From Halothiobacillaceae bacterium (lineage in GTDB: Bacteria > Pseudomonadota > Gammaproteobacteria > Halothiobacillales > Halothiobacillaceae): DNA of 5,605 nucleotides. The position numbers and the translations under genes are program-made. A model generated the notes under the pieces. The model had not been told where the DNA came from. It worked only from the letters and a program-made list of their open reading frames with translations, and did not search any database. Each line of letters begins with the position of its first letter. Position 1 is the first letter of the stretch. Shown here in pieces: positions 1 through 5,605 of this stretch. The DNA lies in assembly GCA_011380105.1 (NCBI GenBank), contig DRZW01000121.1, positions 1 to 5,605 of the forward strand, read 5' to 3'.

Positions 1-158
1 CGCATATTGAGCGGCATTACGGGCGTTTTATGCGCCGGTTTACGCTGCCAGAAGATGTGGATGCCGATCGTATTGAGGCTAAATGCGAACTCGGCGTATT
101 GCATATTACTCTTCCGAAAACCGCTGATAGCAGCCCGCGGCGCATTGAGGTGCGTTAG
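1..158 (+). CDS. Small heat-shock protein, Hsp20/alpha-crystallin family (3' end only)
   Basis: The gene runs in from the left edge; the reading frame begins at base 3 and gives 51 residues before a TAG stop at 156-158. The visible part is the end of the alpha-crystallin domain and the C-terminal tail. A GVL turn followed by the strand HITLPK (fragment residues 31-39) is the typical last strand of the domain. The tail carries an I-x-V motif (IEV, fragment residues 48-50), which in this family docks into the groove of a neighbouring subunit to build oligomers. Hsp20 proteins are ATP-independent holdases in the cytoplasm that keep unfolding proteins soluble for refolding by DnaK and its partners. 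A DnaJ-type co-chaperone gene follows 190 nt downstream, which fits that role. The N-terminus and start are outside the window, so I cannot tell which Hsp20 subtype (IbpA or other) this is. Confidence 0.85.
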   Translation, partial: HIERHYGRFMRRFTLPEDVDADRIEAKCELGVLHITLPKTADSSPRRIEVR

Positions 159-206
159 CCTAAAGGCTTACTAATAAAAAGGGCGGGCTATTATCGCCTG
201 ACCTAG

Positions 207-230
207 CCCGGGAGTCTCCCGGGTTTTTTT
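207..230 (+). terminator. Intrinsic terminator after the Hsp20 gene
   Basis: A perfect 7-bp GC-rich stem, CCCGGGA (207-213) with TCCCGGG (217-223), has a 3-nt loop and is followed directly by seven T (224-230). It lies 48 nt past the Hsp20 stop codon and is a textbook Rho-independent terminator. It should separate Hsp20 transcription from cbpA. The upstream segment 184-190 can pair with 204-210 and would compete with the first arm. Confidence 0.9.
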
Positions 231-268
231 GTCTGCAGACAGCAGATTGAAGTGATTCTGGGCTGAGC

Positions 269-310
269 CAATCAAATGCGGTTGTGTGGCTTGCATAGTA
301 TATTTGATTG
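269..310. repeat. 9-bp inverted repeat upstream of cbpA
   Basis: CAATCAAAT at 269-277 is the exact reverse complement of ATTTGATTG at 302-310. The 24-nt spacer puts the arm centres 33 bp apart, close to three helical turns, so two copies of a protein could bind the same face of the DNA. The right arm lies inside the spacer of the candidate sigma-32 promoter at 290-316. The arms are AT-rich and no T-run follows, so an intrinsic terminator is unlikely. An operator is possible, but chance cannot be excluded from one copy. Confidence 0.4.
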
Positions 311-316
311 CCATCA
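290..316 (+). promoter_or_regulatory. Candidate sigma-32-like heat-shock promoter for cbpA
   Basis: CTTGCAT at 290-296 matches the sigma-32 -35 element CTTGAAA at 5 of 7 positions. After a 13-nt spacer, GCCATCA at 310-316 resembles the -10 element CCCATnT, keeping its CCAT core. The expected transcription start would be near 323, leaving a leader of about 25 nt before the cbpA ATG. No convincing sigma-70 pair with normal spacing was found in this gap. Regulation of chaperone genes by sigma-32 is established in gammaproteobacteria; its use here is inferred from a partial match. Confidence 0.4.
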
Positions 317-348
317 AGCTGACATAAGCATATTTAACGGGAGGGTGC

Positions 349-1269
349 ATGAAATTCCAAGATTATTACCAAACATTGGGGGTGGCACGCAATGCTAGTC
401 AAGCGGAAATAAAAAAAGCCTATCGTAAACTCGCGCAGAAATATCACCCTGATCGAAATCCAGGAGCGGATGCCGAGGCAAAATTCAAGGAAATCAACGA
501 AGCCTATGAGGTGATAGGCGATACGGAAAAACGCGCGCGTTATGATGCCTTAAGCCAGGGTTATCATGCCGGTGATGACTTCCGGGGTGGTGGCTTTGGC
601 GGATTTGGTGGTGCCCAGCGCGGTGCTGATTTTGGCCAGGATTACCGCGGATTTTCCGATTTTTTCTCCCAGTTTTTTGGTGGCGGCTTTCAGCCCGGTG
701 GTGCTGGTTCTGGCAGGGCTTACCAGCAACACCGCAGCACCCCGCCCCCGGCGGATATTGAGGTGCAAGCCATCGTGCCGATTCAAACTCTGCTAGCCGG
801 TGGTCAGCAAACCCTGCGGGTGCCCGATGAACGTGGTCAGACACGCACGCTCAAGGTAACCATCCCAGCGGGGTTCAAGCCGGGCAAAAAGATGCGCCTC
901 TCCGGGCAGGGGCGCAAGGGTCCCGGTGGCACCAGTGACTTATTGGTGCGCATGGAGCTTAGTGATGATGATAAACGGCGCGTGGTCGGTGACACCGTAT
1001 ATTGGGATTTGCCGGTTACACCCTGGGAGGCTGCATTAGGGGGTAAGGTGCCCACCACTTTGCCCGATGGTACGCGGATTAATATGAGTATCCCGGCCAA
1101 TTCACAGAGCGGGCGGAAAATGCGTGTGCCTAAACGCGGTTTTAATGGTGGAGATTTAATGCTGGTGCTGCAAATCCACACCCCGCCAGCGAATACCCCG
1201 GAGGCGCGTGAATTCTATGAGGAAATGCGCGCCTCGCTACCGTTTGACCCTCGTGACAAACAAGCCTGA
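349..1269 (+). CDS. cbpA: CbpA, DnaJ-family co-chaperone without zinc finger
   Basis: The 306-residue product matches the usual CbpA length. An N-terminal J domain (about residues 4-68) contains the HPD motif at 33-35, which stimulates the DnaK ATPase. A glycine/phenylalanine-rich region follows (about 74-125, including [12 protein letters not shown]), then two beta-rich substrate-binding domains (about 136-205 and 214-300). The cysteine-rich zinc-finger repeats of true DnaJ are absent, which separates CbpA from DnaJ. In E. coli CbpA is a DnaK co-chaperone that also binds curved DNA in the nucleoid during stationary phase. The ATG is supported by a strong purine-rich site, GGGAGGG, at 339-345. 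In many relatives cbpM, encoding a J-domain inhibitor, follows; here there is no cbpM and the next gene is transaldolase, 93 nt away. Expression may be heat-induced (see 290-316). Confidence 0.93.
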   Translation: MKFQDYYQTLGVARNASQAEIKKAYRKLAQKYHPDRNPGADAEAKFKEINEAYEVIGDTEKRARYDALSQGYHAGDDFRGGGFGGFGGAQRGADFGQDYRGFSDFFSQFFGGGFQPGGAGSGRAYQQHRSTPPPADIEVQAIVPIQTLLAGGQQTLRVPDERGQTRTLKVTIPAGFKPGKKMRLSGQGRKGPGGTSDLLVRMELSDDDKRRVVGDTVYWDLPVTPWEAALGGKVPTTLPDGTRINMSIPANSQSGRKMRVPKRGFNGGDLMLVLQIHTPPANTPEAREFYEEMRASLPFDPRDKQA

Positions 1270-1307
1270 GCTGGCTCACGCTAAGTCACGAGAAGTTCAG
1301 CCAAGAC

Positions 1308-1316
1308 TGCTACTAT
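1308..1316 (+). promoter_or_regulatory. Candidate extended -10 promoter for tal
   Basis: TGCTACTAT at 1308-1316 fits the extended -10 pattern TG-n-TAnnAT, with TACTAT as the hexamer. There is no good -35 box 17 nt upstream, which is tolerated for extended -10 promoters. It would start transcription about 40 nt before the tal ATG. I see no intrinsic terminator between cbpA and tal, so read-through from cbpA is equally possible. Confidence 0.35.
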
Positions 1317-1362
1317 CAGGCGGACATATTTATCAGCATAGCTGTCTTGGAGGGTTTTTAAG

Positions 1363-2466
1363 ATGAGCGAGATGGATTTGCAAAATATTTACCGCGAACA
1401 TGGCGTGAGTCTGTGGTTGGACAATCTTTCCCGCGATTTACTTGCCGCCGACGGCTTGCCCCGCTTGATTGAACAGCTGGGAGTGCGCGGTGTGACCTCT
1501 AATCCTGCGATCTTCAAAAAGGCGATCGTCGGCTCGGAGGCCTACCAAGATGATATCCGCGCATTGCGCAGCCAATATCCGCAGGTTGAAGATCTCTATG
1601 AGCATTTGGTGGTCTCCGATGTGCAGCGTGCCTGCGATTTGCTGCGCCCGATCTGGGAACAATCCAATGGTGAGGATGGCTGGGTTTCTTGGGAAGAGTC
1701 TCCTAGTATCGCTCACGATACACAGCAAAGCGTAATCGCAGCCGGGCATTTAAGAGCGCTGACCAATCGACCTAATCTGCTGATTAAAGTGCCAGCTACC
1801 CAAGAGGGCATCGCTGCTTTTGAGAAACTCATCGCCCAGGGCGTATCGGTTAATGTAACGCTTATTTTTTCTTTGCAGCAGGTTAAATCTGTTTTTGCCG
1901 CCTATGTGCGTGGTCTCCAGGCTTTGGATGCCGCTGGCGGTGATTTAAGCGCGGTGCGGGCGGTGGCCAGTGTGTTTATGAGCCGAGTCGATACCCTAGT
2001 GGATAAACAGTTGGACGCACTAGGCAGCGATGCCGCCGCTGCGCTTAAGGGGCGCTCGGCGCTGGCTTTGGCTGGCATGAGTTATCAGCACTTCGAGACG
2101 GTTTTCTCCAGCGCGGCCTTTGAGCAGCTTAAAGCCAAAGGTGCGCGTGAGCAGTATTTGCTGTGGGCTAGCACGAGCACTAAAAATCCAGGTTACTCTG
2201 ATCTGCTGTACGTGGAAAACCTGATCGCGCCGAAGACCATCAACACCCTCCCGGATAAAACCCTGCAAGCTTTCGCCGAGCATGGCAAAGTGTTCGCCAC
2301 CCTGAAAGCCGATATCCCCGAACATGAACGCGTCTGGGCTGAACTTGCTGAGCTCGGTGTGGATATGGACGGCCCCGATGTAGCCGGAGTGTTACTCGAT
2401 GAGGGGCTCGACCAGTTCCAGCAGGCCTTTGATGACCTGCTAGATGCCATCGCCAAGGTCGAATAA
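1363..2466 (+). CDS. tal: Transaldolase
   Basis: This 367-residue enzyme moves a dihydroxyacetone unit between sugar phosphates (sedoheptulose 7-phosphate plus glyceraldehyde 3-phosphate to erythrose 4-phosphate plus fructose 6-phosphate) in the cytoplasmic pentose phosphate pathway. The signature VTSNPAIF is at 44-51, and the Schiff-base lysine lies in LIKVPAT, at K142. By motif comparison with E. coli TalB, D20, N47, E111, T166 and S203 correspond to catalytic or substrate-binding residues, so the enzyme looks intact. The length of about 370 residues and the LLWASTSTKNP stretch (266-276) fit the longer bacterial class rather than the 317-residue TalB class. The ATG is preceded by GGAGGG (1349-1354) with an 8-nt spacer. 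No other pentose phosphate gene is in the window, and there is no fused glucose-6-phosphate isomerase domain. The downstream neighbour is a broken gene on the opposite strand. Confidence 0.95.
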   Translation: MSEMDLQNIYREHGVSLWLDNLSRDLLAADGLPRLIEQLGVRGVTSNPAIFKKAIVGSEAYQDDIRALRSQYPQVEDLYEHLVVSDVQRACDLLRPIWEQSNGEDGWVSWEESPSIAHDTQQSVIAAGHLRALTNRPNLLIKVPATQEGIAAFEKLIAQGVSVNVTLIFSLQQVKSVFAAYVRGLQALDAAGGDLSAVRAVASVFMSRVDTLVDKQLDALGSDAAAALKGRSALALAGMSYQHFETVFSSAAFEQLKAKGAREQYLLWASTSTKNPGYSDLLYVENLIAPKTINTLPDKTLQAFAEHGKVFATLKADIPEHERVWAELAELGVDMDGPDVAGVLLDEGLDQFQQAFDDLLDAIAKVE

Positions 2467-2468
2467 CA

Positions 2469-2817
2469 CCTCGCCCACCCAAGACGGGCGCGAACGCCCC
2501 ACGGGCTGGTCAGCCCGGTGGTATAGCCGGCAATCGCCCCCCGGGGCTGAAAATAAAAACGTCGGAGTAACCTTGACCCCGTATGTTGCAGCTGTATGTT
2601 TCTCTGGGTTGTTGATGACGGGAAGTGCTTCTAAGTCATGTTCACGCATAAACGCTTCTGCGGTCGCATCATCGCCCGATTGCATGGCACCTAGGCGTAT
2701 CCGGTAAGCACTGGCGATATTAGTAGCAAAGTAGGTTATTTGTTTTTTAAGCCGGGTAATTGGCCGGCGCAAAGGCTTTACAGGCGCGGATGGGGCTTGG
2801 AAGTTCGCTGTCGCCAA
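2469..2817 (-). pseudogene. Frameshifted remnant of a thioredoxin-fold (ScsD/TlpA-like) protein gene
   Basis: No intact gene fits this stretch, but two parts of a thioredoxin-like fold can be read in different minus-strand frames. The first frame gives GAMQSGDD (about 2691-2668), AFMREHDL, PVINNPE and then YGVKVTPTFLF ending at 2551, which contains the cis-proline motif (TPT) typical of TlpA/ScsD/DsbE proteins. Past a run of six G (minus strand, 2542-2537) the similarity continues one base out of frame as AIAGYTTGLTSPWGVRARLGWA (2537-2472, split here as AIAGYTTGLT plus SPWGVRARLGWA), resembling the C-terminal end of ScsD-type disulfide oxidoreductases. Removing one G would join them without a gap. 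No CXXC active site is found upstream in any frame, and the second frame has no stop until inside tal. I therefore read a decayed gene lacking its start, active site and native end. A 125-residue single-frame reading (TTG at 2817, stop at 2440) is possible but would lose the conserved C-terminus. The family call rests on remembered motifs. Confidence 0.6.
2486..2521. repeat. Two adjacent GC-rich hairpins 20 nt after tal
   Basis: GGGCG (2486-2490) pairs with CGCCC (2495-2499) around a CGAA loop. CACGGGCT (2500-2507) then pairs with AGCCCG-GTG (2512-2520) around GGTC, with one bulged G at 2518. No T-run follows on either strand, so this is not a standard intrinsic terminator, though it may slow polymerase or protect the tal mRNA 3' end. 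The same bases encode the end of the broken thioredoxin-like gene, so the pairing may simply reflect GC-rich coding sequence. Confidence 0.35.
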
Positions 2818-2841
2818 TCTGGCGGTGCCTCTGAGAAAGAG

Positions 2842-2850
2842 TGATAAAAT
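2842..2850 (+). promoter_or_regulatory. Extended -10 promoter for the coaBC-dut-argB operon
   Basis: TGATAAAAT at 2842-2850 is a strong extended -10 element (TG-n-TAAAAT). The -35 region 17 nt upstream is poor, as is common for this promoter type. Transcription would be expected to start at about 2857, next to the ATG at 2858. The element lies inside the reading frame of an alternative upstream GTG start (2825), which argues against that start. Confidence 0.6.
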
Positions 2851-2857
2851 ACGAAAA

Positions 2858-4103
2858 ATGAATACTTCCTGCTTGCAAAATCAGCGCATCATCCTTGGTG
2901 TTAGTGGTGGTATTGCCGCGTATAAAAGCCTCCATCTGCTGCGCCTGCTCACCCGGGCGGGGGCTGATGTGCGGGTGGTTATGACCCAGGCGGCTACCGA
3001 ATTTGTCACCCCGCTGAGTTTTCAAGCCCTCAGTGGTCATAGTGTGCGGGTCGCGTTATTCGATGCCGAGGCCGAATCCGGCATGGATCATATCGCGCTG
3101 GCGCGCTGGGCTGATTGTTTGCTGATTGCACCCGCATCGGCCGATCTGCTTGCGCGTTGTGCTCATGGTCGGGCTGATGATTTGTTAACAACGCTGGTGC
3201 TGGCTTGTGCAGCACCGCTGTGGGTTGCTCCGGCGATGAACCAGCAAATGTGGCGTCACCCCGCTGTTAAGGAAAATTGCCGGATTTTGGCTGCACGCGG
3301 GGTACGCTTTATTGGCCCCCAAGTTGGTGAGCAGGCTTGTGGTGATATCGGTGCTGGGCGCATGAGCGAGCCTGAGCAAATTCTACAAGCCTTGACCCAG
3401 AGTATCTCAGCGCAGGATGGCCAACCTTCAGGCCAGCTTGAATCCGACACGCGGGGATTAGATGGTCGACATGTGGTAATCACCGCTGGCGGCACCCAAG
3501 AGCCAATTGATCCGGTGCGTTATATTGCTAATCGTTCCTCGGGGAAAATGGGTTTTGCTTTGGCGCATGCTGCAGCAAGACTGGGCGCAACCGTGACCTT
3601 AATCAGCGGGCCGGTATCGCTACAGACCCCATCGGGGGTGCAGCGTGTTGATGTCACTACGGCTTTGGAGATGGCCGAAGCGGTGGCCGCCGTTGAGAAG
3701 ATGGATCTATTTATTGGTGCGGCTGCGGTAGCGGATTTCAGGGTGGCTCGCCCGGCTGAGCACAAGCTTAAAAAACAGAGCGGCAAGATGGGTCAGACAT
3801 TGGAACTGGTAGAAAACCCCGATATCATCACCACTGTATCCCGGCGTGATCCACGCCCCTTTGTAATCGGCTTTGCTGCGGAAACCGAAAAACTCGTGGA
3901 GTATGCCGAACAAAAACGGGTGGCGAAAAACATGGATCTGATCTGCGCGAATCAAGTCGGGCCGGGGCAGGGGTTTGATCAACCCGATAATGAATTGCTG
4001 CTGATCTGGTCGGGCGGTAGGCGTTGGTTGCCCCGAGCTGATAAACAACAACTGGCATTTGCCGTATTGGAAACCTACCAACGAATTCAAAAGGAACAAG
4101 AGC

Positions 4104-4123
<20 letters not shown>
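2858..4123 (+). CDS. coaBC: CoaBC, bifunctional phosphopantothenoylcysteine synthetase/decarboxylase
   Basis: This enzyme couples 4'-phosphopantothenate to cysteine using CTP (CoaB, C-terminal half) and decarboxylates the product to 4'-phosphopantetheine with FMN (CoaC, N-terminal half), two steps of coenzyme A synthesis. With ATG 2858 it has 421 residues. The CoaC part has the flavin-binding [10 protein letters not shown] (14-23), the catalytic histidine in [11 protein letters not shown] (H78), PAMN (125-128) and the active cysteine in [10 protein letters not shown] (C161). The CoaB part begins near residue 203 and shows [20 protein letters not shown] (207-226), with N225 of the acyl-cytidylate site, SSGKMGFA (227-234), and the KLKKQ lysine motif (303-307). 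An in-frame GTG at 2825 would add 11 residues, but the -10 element lies between the two starts and neither start has a clear Shine-Dalgarno sequence. The 3' end overlaps dut by 20 bp, suggesting coupled translation. Confidence 0.95.
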
Positions 4124-5464
<1,341 letters not shown>

Positions 5465-5479
5465 ACCGCGCTGGGATGG

Positions 5480-5605
5480 CTATCTTGAATTTGCTATTTC
5501 CTGAAATCGTTCGATCCGATCATGAAAATCCAGCGCGACTTCATCACGTTCGGCTTGAAGCTGGGCGATATGCGCTTTTAGATTGGCCAGATCACGTTTG
5601 TAGGC
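5480..5605 (-). CDS. Unidentified coiled-coil protein (C-terminus only)
   Basis: The right edge carries the last 41 residues of a minus-strand frame ending in TAG (complement of 5480-5482); its start lies beyond the window. The fragment is highly charged and follows a heptad pattern: fragment residues 6, 9, 13, 16, 20, 23, 27, 30, 34 and 37 are L, L, I, L, R, V, F, R, F and I, so eight of ten core positions are hydrophobic, as expected for a coiled coil. No cysteine, signal or membrane segment is visible in this part. I do not recognise the family. It converges on argB with only 15 nt between the stops. Its reality rests on the open frame to the window edge and the regular heptads; a chance frame of this length is possible but less likely. 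Confidence 0.55.
   Translation of the reverse strand, partial: AYKRDLANLKAHIAQLQAERDEVALDFHDRIERFQEIANSR

Noticed and set aside
494..844. Minus-strand open frame of 116 residues inside cbpA
   Set aside because: It is antisense to the glycine-rich part of cbpA, rich in H, R and P as expected from a shadow frame, and has no family features.
1267..1278. TGAGC/GCTCA inverted repeat at the cbpA stop as a terminator
   Set aside because: The loop would be only two bases and no T-run follows.
2444..2707. Plus-strand 87-residue open frame after tal
   Set aside because: It begins inside tal in another frame, has no ribosome binding site or recognisable motif, and is opposite the thioredoxin-like remnant, which explains the sequence better.
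2736..2768. T-run with nearby GCCGG/CCGGC hairpin as a tal terminator
   Set aside because: On the plus strand the T-run precedes the hairpin instead of following it, and on the minus strand the hairpin is followed by A residues, so neither direction makes an intrinsic terminator.
2825..2857. GTG start giving CoaBC 11 more residues
   Set aside because: The extended -10 element lies within this stretch, there is no ribosome binding site before the GTG, and the extra residues do not resemble the family N-terminus.
2747..3040. Minus-strand 97-residue open frame across the coaBC start
   Set aside because: It is mostly antisense to conserved CoaC coding sequence, and its end in the gap shows no motif, including no CXXC.

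Overview
This window is ordinary bacterial chromosome. It looks like a gammaproteobacterium of moderate GC content, judged by eye. The best taxonomic clue is the order coaBC-dut-argB, a gammaproteobacterial housekeeping neighbourhood. The acetylglutamate kinase has the long N-terminal helix of the arginine-sensitive, Pseudomonas-like type rather than the short E. coli form. I cannot name the genus.

Left part (1-1269) is a protein quality-control segment. It opens with the 3' end of a small heat-shock protein gene (Hsp20 family), closed by a strong intrinsic terminator at 207-230. A 190-nt gap holds a candidate heat-shock (sigma-32-like) promoter and a 9-bp inverted repeat. It leads into cbpA, a DnaJ-type co-chaperone without a zinc finger. 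Hsp20 holds unfolded proteins and CbpA delivers clients to DnaK, so the pairing makes sense. The CbpA modulator gene cbpM is not present downstream.

Middle part (1270-2857): tal encodes a complete transaldolase of the non-oxidative pentose phosphate pathway, with a good ribosome binding site and a possible extended -10 promoter. The 391 bases between tal and coaBC hold no intact gene. On the minus strand they carry what I read as a broken thioredoxin-fold gene (ScsD/TlpA-like). Two halves of the fold sit in different frames, joined at a run of six G, the CXXC active site is missing, and no native stop is seen. This is the most interesting item in the window.

Right part (2842-5464) is a compact operon: coaBC (coenzyme A synthesis from pantothenate), dut (dUTPase, overlapping coaBC by 20 bp) and argB (17 bp further on). 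An extended -10 promoter ends seven bases before the preferred coaBC ATG, so the coaBC mRNA may be leaderless. After argB, a convergent minus-strand gene of unknown function enters from the right edge; only its coiled-coil C-terminus is visible.

I found no tRNA, rRNA, insertion sequence, CRISPR array, riboswitch or prophage gene, and no convincing new biological system. The real leads are the decayed redox gene, the possible leaderless start and the cbpA upstream region.
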